Shown here piece by piece: positions 1 to 8,763 of a stretch of 12,145 nt of DNA. Below the pieces are notes generated by a model. The model saw only the letters and a list, made by a program, of their open reading frames with translations, did no database searches and had not been told where the DNA came from. Origin of the DNA: Ectocarpus siliculosus (Eukaryota; Sar; Phaeophyceae; Ectocarpales; Ectocarpaceae); NCBI GenBank assembly GCA_000310025.1, contig FN649738.1, positions 2,941,656 through 2,953,800 of the forward strand. The letters run 5' to 3'. Position 1 is the stretch's first letter, and every line of letters begins with the position of its first letter. The position numbers and the translations under genes were made by a program.

Positions 1-105
1 CGCCCCCCCCCCCTCCCCGCCCCGTTTGCGTACCCCCTCTCGTCCTATGACTTTGACCCCCCGCTTGATCCCCCACCGCTTTCACGTTGTTGCCGAGCCT
101 GGCTG

Positions 106-917
106 CTACTGCAGGTCGAATCTCCGCTTCTTCTGCCTCTTGGTGAAGTTGCCGTCAAGAAACATGGGCGCTTTCACAGGCTTGCTGCAAGGGGAAGCAG
201 AGAGCCAAGACACGCCGCACAGCAAGGAAGAAACCACCCGCAAAAAAAGAGTGCGATAAGAAAAAAAAACTTTCGGTGGTAAGTGGGGCGAAGTTAGCTG
301 TGAGGTTTTCACACGCATAAAGACTTCTTTTGCCAAGAACTACGGTTCAACTCCTTGCCACCAAATTCCACAACCGGAAGCGGTGGTGGTGTTGGGGGTA
401 TCATTGTCGGCTCGCCAAACACAACCAAAAACAGAACAAAAACCATCCCACCCCTCCCCCGGCAGCCTGGGCCGGCGAAAAACCCGGCATGTCGCTCCGT
501 CCCCGCATTGTAGGGATGCGCGGTCAACAGCCCAGCGACTGCGGCATGCGACTGACATGAGTACCCCCCCCCCCCCGCGCGCGCGCGCGCGCTCTCTTTC
601 CTTACCTGCCGCACGAAGCGTCCGCCCAGGTGGTGCACTCTAGTATCCCAGGCGAGTATAGGTGCAGCGAGATGCACTCCTCAGTGCTGCTCGGGTTTTC
701 CATCTTGTGAAGCCCCATCGAGTCCTCGATGTAGGTCACCGCGCCGGGGGTGCAGGTGACGGAGGAGGTCTGGACCATGTTCCCCCCGCCGTCCCCGTCG
801 CCGCTGGTGATTCCCCTGTCGGCGGGGGGGGCGAGAGAGTACCGCGTCTCCTTGATCTCCCCTGTCAAAACCTGTGAGTGGAAACAGGTGACGAGGACAT
901 TATTCGACCAATCAGAT

Positions 918-967
<50 letters not shown>

Positions 968-1291
968 CAGAGCTGGGAGAACGGCAATGCGTGTGCAGGA
1001 AGAGGCAAGCCGAAACTGCTAGCAAGAAGTTCTCGCTGCAAACCCGTGATTGATCACAAGTGCCCGCGAAAACGCAACGAATGACTACAACGAACGTGGT
1101 AGCGGCGGTGGCACGCGCCTTCACCCAGCAGGCAGCCTTGGGGTGGTCGTGGATGTCTGACACCGCCCCGGGTCTCCAGCAGAGCAGCAGCAGGTCGAAC
1201 CCGGGGGCGTCGACGTCCAGTCGCTCCGGAACGGACGAGGAGGGCTGATACCTCGCGAGCAAAGTCCTCGTGAAAGGTCGGGGACCCTCTT
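106..1291 (-). CDS. Cysteine dioxygenase, catalytic core (three exons)
   Basis: Cysteine dioxygenase oxidises L-cysteine to cysteine sulfinate with O2, using a non-haem iron in a cupin barrel; it is usually cytosolic. Exons, in transcript order, are 1291-1119, 871-606 and 184-106 (stop TAG at 108-106). Exon one carries the substrate Arg in FTRTLL, then FDLLLLCW and SDIHDHPKAACW, with two iron-binding His and, five residues after the second His, the Cys that is crosslinked in animal enzymes. Exon two has DSMGLHKMEN (third iron His) and SLHLYSPGILEC (His and the crosslink Tyr). Exon three encodes a 26-residue Lys/Arg-rich tail. The 605-185 intron has donor CAG|GTAAGG and acceptor CTTGCAG; the 1118-872 intron appears to be GC-AG. 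Phases agree throughout. Relative to the animal enzyme, Tyr58 is Phe, there is a roughly ten-residue insertion after FTRTLLARY, and the C-terminus differs. The core lacks the N-terminal helices, which must lie upstream. The family call is firm; exon edges are inferred. Confidence 0.93.
564..592. repeat. Poly-C tract joined to (GC)n dinucleotide repeat
   Basis: A run of thirteen C (564-576) is followed directly by about eight GC units. On the transcribed strand it begins about 13 nt inside the 605-185 intron as alternating CG followed by a G13 run, very close to the 5' splice site. Such sequence is prone to Z-DNA and to G-quadruplex formation, and to sequencing errors. Confidence 0.85.
872..1118 (-). 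other. Probable GC-AG intron of cysteine dioxygenase
   Basis: This 247-nt intron separates the codons for HDHPKAACWVK from those for VLTGEIKET. To keep the family alignment (C-F-L-K-M-L-Q-G in human), exon one must end with AAG at 1119, which gives a donor reading AAG|GCGCGT. This matches the GC-AG class at the exon end and at +5 and +6. The acceptor CACTCACAG before 871 is standard. The alternative GT donor (TGG|GTGAAG at 1124) keeps the frame but deletes two residues (Val-Lys) next to the active site. The intron contains a (CAG)15 repeat. Confidence 0.6.
919..963. repeat. (CAG)15 trinucleotide repeat in an intron
   Basis: There are fifteen uninterrupted CAG units on the plus strand, read as CUG in the cysteine dioxygenase pre-mRNA. 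The tract starts about 45 nt upstream of the acceptor in transcript orientation, inside the 1118-872 intron. It produces polyalanine, polyserine and polycysteine runs in spurious ORFs on both strands, which should not be taken as coding. Confidence 0.9.
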
Positions 1292-2683
1292 CTGTCGGTA
1301 AGCGCGGGAGAAAGACGGAAGCGAGCGAGCGGGCGGCCGGGGGTAAGAAGAACGGGCATTCGCTCGCGAAAAACGTTCTGATTTGACCGCGCGCGCCTGG
1401 CAGGTTTTTCGTTGGCGGGGCGGCACCTGTTTCACACGTCAACAGAGATCACTACGTTCCTCTTGAGACGGATCATACTGATCCTCGTGGCTTGGGTGGT
1501 AGTGAAACTCGGGGCGTTCGTCACAATGGGCAGGCGCTTTGCTATCGGAGGAAGGAAAGTATTCCACGAGAATTGAGTTTTTCGGGGGCGGGGGGGGAGG
1601 GTTGTTAATCGTTTGGTGAGAACGGAGTTAGGCGTCTTTCTACCTTCAACTTGAAACAATGACCCTGCGTACACGGCTAGCCGGAATACTTCTAGTACGC
1701 GAGTGCGAACAGCTTCCCGCTGTTGGTGTGCATCAGCGCTTCCCCGTATACATGCTACTGTACCGCAACACGCCCGTGTTTTACATGGATTCTTGTGTGT
1801 GCCGCGACATGGTCGCCCTACCGACAACGAAAGCAGCGAGCGGTGTATCCTCTTGTTGCGGGTGCATGCACATGCGTTTGTCTCGCCAACATAAAAAAAC
1901 ATCCGTGTTGTACCTGGACTTTTTCTGTGTGCCTTGGGCAACAAAGCAGCGTTTATTCTTATTTGCGGGTGCATGCCTACATTTGTCTCACCCGTAGACC
2001 TCGCCAGCGCGTGGCTCCAGGTCTCCAGCGGTGGCGTGTGAAGCCGTCTGCAGCACGAACAAACCATCATGCGTGTGTGTGCGTGGGGGGGAGCGTCATC
2101 GTAGTCTAAATATTAATGGAGAAACAAAGAAATTAAAGGGAAGGGGGCAAGGTCCGCCGCTCCTTGCCTGGTGTCACTCACAGTTAGCTGTAGTTGCATT
2201 TTGATGCGTTATCCTCTTCTCACAGCAGGTACGCATTCTACCCTCACAAGTAGAGAGCGAGGACGGGGGTTGGAATCGGAATCCTCATCACGGTAACTAC
2301 CACGACAATACAAATATCCATGTCACACTCGTCATACAAACGCTTATACGCCATACACGAAATGAATAGTTATCGTTCGCGCAAGGAGGATGAACGGGGA
2401 ATTCGAAGTTATTTTCGTTTCTCTCGCCCCTGTGTAAGTGATGGGTGGTTGAATCCGACGGCGAGTCTTACGCAGCAAACCTCCCACACGAAACATGCGT
2501 GTGTACTGCAAGTCGGACAGCCTTTCTTCGTGTCTCACACGGATCTCGCAGGCGACGTAGTAGTAGGAAGTACAACCTCTCCTCCCTTCATTTTCTGAAG
2601 GGGTGCAGTAGATGATGTCCTCTTCTGTGCGTATTCACGATTGTTGAGTACAACCCACCGCTACTATTTGTGCGATTGCTTAC
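1292..2683. other. Repeat-bearing non-coding stretch, probably intron of cysteine dioxygenase
   Basis: No exon can be supported here. The 212-residue minus-strand ORF at 1432-2070 and the plus-strand ORFs at 1659-2109 have no recognisable motif and overlap each other. They coincide with a degenerate duplication at about 1774-1990. A possible small 5' exon at about 2197-2180 (ATG CAA CTA CAG..., donor GTGAGTG) has nothing to join to. If the 5' exons are right, this is a 1.39-kb intron; otherwise it includes the promoter of the cysteine dioxygenase gene. Confidence 0.5.
1774..1990. repeat. Degenerate tandem duplication, two copies of about 105-130 bp
   Basis: Two diverged copies lie head to tail. 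Shared blocks appear in the same order: CCGTGTT (1774 and 1903), a TTCTGTGTGCC-like block, AAAGCAGCG, an identical TGCGGGTGCATGC (1857 and 1964), and a CATTTGTCTC-like end. Spacing differs between blocks (129 then 107), so copies differ by indels. It is a minisatellite-scale repeat with no coding sign. Confidence 0.6.
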
Positions 2684-2703
2684 TCCAGAGAGGTTCGAAT
2701 TCG
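2684..2703 (-). CDS. Possible 20-nt microexon of the cysteine dioxygenase gene
   Basis: On the minus strand an acceptor (CTGTAGACAG) precedes 2703 and a good donor (GGA|GTAAGC) follows 2684. The 20 nt fit exactly: one base completes the codon left open by the exon ending at 3037 (AG+C, Ser), six codons read EFEPLW, and one base opens the codon completed by AA at 1291 (Lys). The spliced product would read IQSLLSEFEPLW then KEGPRPFTRT. This resembles the VQ-x-VL-x-AYE...W helix before YTRNL in animal enzymes but is about eight residues shorter. The five-exon model totals 1008 nt, or 335 residues. Phase fit alone has a fair chance of being accidental, so this is speculative. Confidence 0.25.
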
Positions 2704-3036
2704 CTGTCTACAGTACAGGAGCGGTCTTGATGGAGAGAGCCAGAAGGATACAGCCAGCACCCTTGGTCACGAATTCTTAGTTTAAAAAAATTAACGAAAA
2801 GGAGGTTGGTCTGGCCAGACCCTGGCGACTACCCACATCTGTACGACGAGGCGATGCCTAAGTCTCTCACAGCCAGATCATGCCCATCGCCTTCTGCCAA
2901 GCTTACACAGCTTCGTCGCCGAAGCCCTGCAGAGAGACCGTATCTATGTACAATATAGTCTGCAGTGGAACGACGCAGGGAGAGGCGATGAGAATTTAAC
3001 CGAACAAAACCGTCTCTCTCCCACTGAAATTCTCAC

Positions 3037-3506
3037 CTCAGGAGGCTCTGGATGCGGAACCGCTTCCTGAGAGGCATGGCGCTGAACTCCCACAGCTCCA
3101 TCTTCACCTGCTCCATGAACTCGACCAGCCTCAAGTCGCCGGGCGGCGCGGGGCCGACCTGATGGTGCTGCAGCTGTAGCTCGTCGTCCTGAGGCAACAC
3201 CACATGTTGACGAGTACCGACAACACCGGACGAGGCCTCTTGACCAGCGGGGACTTTCCATGCTAGAGGTGGCGGGACGCCAGCAGCAGCAGCACGCGAG
3301 GGGGCGGGAGAAGAAGAACCCTTTTGGTGACGATGGTGGTGGTGATGCGGCTGTTCCCGGTCCGGCTCTGTCGCTACTACCGCTGCTGCGGAAGACGAAG
3401 ACCTGAGAGCGGCGGCGGCTGTCAGCTGCTGCTGCTGATAGTGCTGCTTGGGAGCAACAACAGCCCAACGACAGGGCCGAGTGCGCATGACCCTCGCCAA
3501 GTTCAT
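3037..3506 (-). CDS. Candidate first exon of the cysteine dioxygenase gene
   Basis: The frame is open from an ATG at 3506 to a strong donor (CTGAG|GTGAGA) after 3037, giving 156 codons plus 2 nt. The first half is low complexity: Gln4, Ala4, Ser4 and His5 runs and Pro/Ser-rich stretches. The Arg-containing start (MNLARVMRTRPCRW) could be a targeting peptide. The last 35 or so residues look like ordered helix, with DLRLVEFMEQVKMELW then RKRFRIQSLL. In animal cysteine dioxygenases the core is preceded by two helices ending in a pattern like VQAVLEAYE...W; IQSLL here, followed by the microexon at 2703-2684, resembles that. A possible internal acceptor (GCCTCAG before 3188, phase 0) would give a shorter exon. 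It could instead belong to a separate short gene, because the next acceptor downstream (CTGCAG near 2965) would lead to a stop after four codons. The exon is plausible; its assignment to this enzyme is an inference. Confidence 0.45.
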
Positions 3507-4362
3507 CTCGTGGTTCGGCTGCTGGTGTGTGTGTCGTGGAGGAGCGAGTGGGCGAGTAGAGCCGCTTCAGGTTCTTGGCTCTTCTGGCAGCAGCAGCAGC
3601 GGCAACGTTGAACCCCCTAATGCAACGCGCCCGCATCGACGAAACCCACTTGCGGCGAGATTATTAACCAATGAAAAAGCAGCGAACACGGCGCATGCAG
3701 CGCATGCAATTCAAACTTTCAAACACAACCAGCACCAGTTCAACCACGACAATGCGCGGGCATCAACCTTGAGGTTAGTGGTAATGGACACAGATCCAAC
3801 CGCAGGGAGGGACGAGCAAGTGGATACTACAGTAGTACCGCGCCGTAGTGCGTATGCTAGCACAATGTCTGCTGATGTGCATGGAAAATGGTCTACACAT
3901 AAGAGATGGTTTCGTTGTGTCATATTAAGAAAAAAAAAAAAAAGACTACAACCGTTCGAAATACTGTGGACACCGGCACGTACGTACGTGTGCGTACTAT
4001 TTTTAAATGTGCACACCTGCTGTACGTACACGTGTATGCAAACCTTGCGTGTGTTGGTTGTTGTCGTTGTTGTTGTTGTGTTCGCATTTAAATCCTCTCT
4101 CTCTACCCGCTACCTTCATCTGTCCGTACTGATTACAATATGCGCAAGTATGGTAGCTCGTTCGACCCACGCAGAGGAACACCAACAGCATATATATGCA
4201 CAGGCACACAGGGTCGTTCCCAAAACTTGCTCAGCAACAAGGGAGCTTAGAAGCAAGAACTCTGCACCCCGAGTGATTGTTTTTCTCATCCCCACCCTCC
4301 TGCTTTTTGCCCCCGCTCCGAGCTTCGTGGATAATTACACTGATGATTCCATCCGTCTCTAG
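3487..4362 (+). CDS. Unexplained long plus-strand ORF (dubious)
   Basis: From the ATG at 3487 the frame stays open for 291 codons to TAG at 4362; the open frame itself starts earlier, at 3448 or before. I recognise no domain. The product has Ser/Gly and His/Gln/Asn-rich segments, a Lys6 run from a poly-A tract (3931-3943), a Val9 run from a (GTT)n tract near 4055-4080 and a hydrophobic stretch near the C-terminus. Its first part overlaps, antisense, the coding exon at 3506-3037. Parts of the frame depend on homopolymer tracts, and composition looks like the surrounding spacer. I think it is more likely a chance ORF in stop-poor sequence than a gene, but it is the longest plus-strand ORF here and is listed for that reason. 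Confidence 0.12.
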   Translation: MTLAKFISWFGCWCVCRGGASGRVEPLQVLGSSGSSSSGNVEPPNATRPHRRNPLAARLLTNEKAANTAHAAHAIQTFKHNQHQFNHDNARASTLRLVVMDTDPTAGRDEQVDTTVVPRRSAYASTMSADVHGKWSTHKRWFRCVILRKKKKRLQPFEILWTPARTYVCVLFLNVHTCCTYTCMQTLRVLVVVVVVVVFAFKSSLSTRYLHLSVLITICASMVARSTHAEEHQQHIYAQAHRVVPKTCSATRELRSKNSAPRVIVFLIPTLLLFAPAPSFVDNYTDDSIRL

Positions 4363-7203
4363 CCAGTCTCGATTTTCGATAAAAGTGATCAACGTGCCCC
4401 TCGCAGAGATTGCACCTTTTCACCTGCTGTAGAGATAGCACGGCTATCTATCTATGGTGTCACTGATCGATGTCCTCGTAACACCATTCGATAGACGACA
4501 AGCTGTAGAAGAAGTGAAAATGGGAACACGGGAAAAATGGGACGGGGTTGGTTGGGTTACCAACAATATTATTATTCTTGGAGTTTGACGCCATCAACTT
4601 TCTTTGTTGTTTGGATGGGAACGCATGCAGGAAAATCGCATCCATTCATTCCACGCCACACCGCACACGAAAAAGAAAGTGCATGCTCCGCATGTTCTTG
4701 GCAGAAAACGGCGAGGAAAAGACGCTGCCTCGCAGACCCGACAACAGGAAAGCTCATTCATGCTCGATCGGGAGGGAGTGTTGCGAAAGGACACTTACTT
4801 CAATTGGATGGATGGAGGAGTGGACCCAACGAGTGCTTGGCGCAAGAAAAGAAACACACATACTTGTACAGAGAAGGTGGAGAAAATTGTTGTCTTCCTC
4901 CTGTCTATGTGACCCTGGCTGGCGCGTCCAGAATTGTACCGAAAGGCGTAAGGACGAGGACGTCCAGAAGAAACGGCAACACAAAAAAATAAAATAGAAA
5001 AAAGCACGGTACGGCACAAATACCGATGGATGGATGGATGTGGCGAGCCGTCACGTTATCGAGAGCGGCTCATCCTGACTGCGTTGATCATTCTTGCGTC
5101 AAGCTTCTGCAATACGCGGTGTTTCCCTAACGTGGGCAACAACAACACAATCCAACCTACCACCCGTTGGTGGTCATTTTTTTTTCGTTCGAGGTCCATT
5201 CCTTCACGAAGAAGTAGGACGTAGTCGGGCATGGATGGATGCGCAGCATGCTATGCATACCAACGGGCGGGGTAGTGGTAAGGAACGACGAACAAGAGGT
5301 ACTCAAGAGGTACTTATAATACGAATCTAGCCAAAATAGCAGCAGAGCAGTGTCAACGCACCACGCCGCCGCCACCAGCCCCACCAGTGACACAGGGTGA
5401 TGCCCGTGCATCCTACTCTCCTGTGATTTCTTCCGTCCTTTTCGCCCGCGGAGAGAAAGAAAGAAGAAGAAACACACACAAAAAAAAACACCAACACCAC
5501 CTATCTATCCTGCGAGACGAGACAAATCAATGCGCATGTTTCGACTCTTGACTACTATCGTACAGTACAGAAGAGAGCGTGGGATTGCAAACTAACCTGC
5601 TAGAGTTGGCTCAGCGCTAAAGTCCCTAACACTCACAACAGAGAGACTCGTTCCGTCATCTGTTTCCGTTCTACAAAAGGTCAGAGGTAGAAGAGCGTTA
5701 CTACTACCTGGGAAAAAAAAACTGGCTATGCCTACCGGGAGTAACCAAACTACACACCCCGACGCCAGAACCAAGTTGGGGCACTACCGTACACGACACA
5801 AGATAACACATCCCCTGGACTGATTTTCAAAGCTCCATCACTCCACGACGAAGAGGATGAAAAAACGAAACTACGTTTTCGGAGAGCGCTCGACCAGACA
5901 GCTGCAACGCTGCAGTTTTCGGCGCTGCGATTCTTTCTGCTGTTGATAAATCGAGCTTTGAAAATCGACCCAGGGGGTATGTTATCTTGTGTCGTATACG
6001 GTACTGCTCGACATGTTTACAGCACAACTCAAACACACAGCACAGACACATTGAATCATACTCCCCCCAGGAAACACAAAAAATATCAGAGTTTTCACGC
6101 AGCGTATGCATACGACGTCTCGACCCGAGTGCCTCACCAAAACCAGAACAGCACCTTTGGCTTGGCGGGTGCTGTGTTGCTGCTGCTGCTGCTGCCCTCC
6201 CATAGTTGTCAAAAAGTTCAAGACCAAAAAAGCAAAAGGCAAAAAGGAAAGCTTGACAAACGCCTCTTCACTTCCGCAACCAGCAAGCAGCAGGCAGTGC
6301 CGTGAACGCACAAAAACCGAATTCCCCTAGTATACTTACTACGGGATGCTTTAGTGCGGGGCAAAAGAGCAAACATTCAAAACAGATTCCCCCCCCTGAA
6401 CATCCAAGAACAGCGAACTCCCTTGACATCGTCACGTTTTCCTCCTTCAATCGGTATATTTTGCAAATCTCGCGGCAGCGCGCCGGCATGCGCCACAGCT
6501 CGCTATCCGAGCTCTCGACCTCATGGGATACAAAATCTACTACTGTAACCGAGCAACTCTCCCTTCCTTCAACAACATAAATATAACCTAATCGTTTCAA
6601 CCACCCCTCCCCCAACCACACACACACCTTGACCCGCTCCTTTCACATCCAACACGACGACAAACCCACTCTGACAAGCCGCCAACATACCTAAAAACTA
6701 CAAAAAAAACGGAGACGCGCCCCGATACAAATGATATCATACAACCACGGGGACCAAAAAACATGAAAGAACGCAAAAAAAAAAAAAACTGCGTCGACGT
6801 GAAGAAAGAAAAACGAAAGACACCGCCCTCGTCGTTACACGTCCAACACAACAACATGCGTATCTCTGCTACCACCTATACACATCAAGATCATACACAC
6901 GCATTGGGCTCGGGGAACAACTGCAGGGCAAACGGGGGCTGGGAGGGATCATGGCGGACAGACAAAGCACAACGTCAAAACCTTCCCTCCACGACGGGAA
7001 CAGCAACCCCCGCCCCACGCTTCCGCCTCCCTTGGGAGAAATCCAGGCCCCATGTTCTCGTCTCCCTCACCCGCAAAAGCACTCACTCCCTTCGTCCCTC
7101 TCGGAGCGACGCAGACTCCACTCTTGGCAGAGTACCTCCCACGTGGGGCTTCCTTCCACCCACGACCCCTCCCTGTGCTGTCCATCTTCGCCACGGGCCC
7201 CCT
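3507..7203. other. Spacer of about 3.7 kb without an established gene
   Basis: This lies between the 5' side of the cysteine dioxygenase gene and the 3' end of the coiled-coil gene, both transcribed leftwards. It should hold the promoter of the former and the terminator of the latter. I see no clear TATA box; a CCAAT motif on the plus strand lies at 3667-3673. Simple tracts include poly-A at 3931-3943, a 14-bp palindrome of ACGT type at 3977-3990, (CTAT)n at about 4444-4454, (GGAT)n at 5026-5039 and A-rich runs at 5480 and 6777. Possible orphan minus-strand exons are 5670-5597 (acceptor TTTTGTAG, donor GCAG|GTTAGT) and about 6525-6338; neither joins to anything securely. Many overlapping ORFs of 60-150 codons occur in all frames around 4540-5000 with no recognisable product. 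Confidence 0.6.
6338..6525 (-). CDS. Possible orphan exon, unknown product
   Basis: On the minus strand the stretch from an AG near 6526 (ATGAG|GTCGAG) to a perfect donor core GTAAGT after about 6338 is open and encodes a segment including SSDSELWRMPARCREICKIY, then RLKEENVTMSREF and a Cys-rich end. Its 5' half is GC-rich relative to the AT-rich flanks, as expected of an exon. No domain is recognised and no partner exon is evident, though it could belong to an unassembled gene between the two named here. The opposite strand is also open (RHSSLSELSTS region), so strand is uncertain. Confidence 0.2.
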
Positions 7204-7452
7204 TATCCTTGGATAGATACCACGTTCATTCACCACGGCCCCCCCCCTATCCTCGGGTAGGTACCCCGTCCATCTTCACCACGCCCCCCCCTATTCTTGG
7301 ATAGATACCCCGTTCATCACCACGGGCCCCCCGATCCTCGGGTAGGTACCATCTTCACCACGCCCCCCCCTATTCTTGGATAGATACCCCGTCCATCACC
7401 ACGGGCCCCCCGATCCTCGGGTAGGTACCATCTTCACCACGCCCCCCCCCCC
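7204..7452. repeat. C-rich tandem array, 79-bp period with internal half-units
   Basis: Units alternate between a TATTCTTGGATAGATACC type and a GATCCTCGGGTAGGTACC type, each followed by a CCATC/TTCACCACG block and a C7-C12 run. The first type occurs at 7204, 7292 and 7371, the second at about 7249, 7333 and 7412, so the last two full periods are exactly 79 bp and the earlier one is 88. The array ends with a partial unit, CTACTCGGTAGGTAGG at about 7453-7468, which runs into the last exon of the coiled-coil gene. Confidence 0.85.
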
Positions 7453-7454
7453 CT

Positions 7455-8725
7455 CTACTCGGTAGGTAGGCCAGCCCTGAGAGCGTCAAGGTGAGCCGAC
7501 AGCCTCTCGATAGTGTACATCCCGCCCCCGATGGCGTACGCCATGCGCGCCTCCTCCCTGGCCGTCAGCTGCTCAGGCTCCTTGCGGAGGACGGCCGCCG
7601 CGTGCGCGCTTAGGAGCTGGGACGGGGCAGACACACAGGCAGGCAGAAGCCATGAGAAGAAGAAGACGGATAACACCAAGGGCAACGGGTTGGGATGCAT
7701 GCTCGGTCTAAAAAGACCGGCAGACAGCAGCGAGATGACGAGGAAGGACTGACACCAAGGGTATAACGGGCTGGGATACATGTTTGGTCTAGAGAGACAA
7801 ACAGCGAGAAGAAGAAGAAGGAGAAGGACGAGCAACAAGGCTATATACGGGTTGGGATGCATGCTTGGTCCCACAAAAACGAGGGAGCCAACAGCATGCG
7901 TCAGGAGGCTCATACTTTACACTTCCCTTCAAGCCAGAGGGCACGTGCGCCTCTACAAAGAAGAACGTTCCTTGGGACACGCGATTCGCCAACAATTATT
8001 TATGTAGGGGGCAGGTTTTGTATTTTCCAGGCTCCTCAACGGCAGAAGCGCGATGGGTGATCATCGTCGTCGGTCTGGCGAGACATCCACATGGGGTTTT
8101 CCTTCTTCCGCACGACCGTGTGTGGAAGCGCGCGCCCCGGCGCGGCATGAGGGAGGGAGCACAACAAGCACACCCCGGCACCCACAAAAACAACACAAGA
8201 AAGGCACCTCATACGATGCGCCCCCAAAACTGAAAAAAAAAAAAAAAACATAAAAAAAAACTAAAGCACTGGCAACGCAAACGAGACATCTCCCCCTGGG
8301 TAACCAAAATTTTGGTTCACGTCACAGAACTACCCCACTTGTCCCACAAAAAAAACACACACAAAAAACAATCAAGATACATTTAAAAACCCCATACTTG
8401 TACAAGGGGTAACATTTTCCCGACGGTTTCAAATACCTTCAAGCACCCCTCGGTGAACGCTCTCTCGCCGGGCATATCAACCGTCTCCAGTGGGGGTACC
8501 TCCTGTAGTTCCCCGGTGCGGTGACTCCACTCGATGAACGCCGCCGTCTCCGCAATGGAACCCTCCTCCTGCTCCCCACCAGACATCGCCTTGATGCCCT
8601 CCAGTTCCTCGAGGAGGTGGTTCAGCACCTCGTGCGGAGGTCGGGCGCCATCTGCCCAAGCCTGCAAGGGGGGCGGGGGGGGAGGGTAAGAGAGAGAGAT
8701 AGATCCATATTCGCACGCGCAGGTG

Positions 8726-8763
<38 letters not shown>

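Noticed and set aside
309-677. Minus-strand ORFs across the third cysteine dioxygenase intron
   Set aside because: The exon has a perfect donor at 605 and the final exon an excellent acceptor at 185; nothing between resembles the enzyme.
912-1442. 176-codon minus-strand ORF taken as one protein
   Set aside because: Only 1291-1119 matches cysteine dioxygenase; beyond it the frame enters the intron and ends in a polycysteine run from the CTG repeat.
2670-2710. tRNA-like TPsiC motif (GGTTCGAATTC) near 2693
   Set aside because: No matching acceptor stem, D-arm or anticodon arm could be placed around it.
6763-7304. Plus-strand Pro/Ser-rich ORFs
   Set aside because: They run into the C-rich tandem array, have no recognisable motif, and their composition is explained by the repeats.
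7204-7452. Possible CRISPR array
   Set aside because: The repeats are contiguous tandem units with diverging half-units and no unique spacers, in an intron-containing eukaryotic context.
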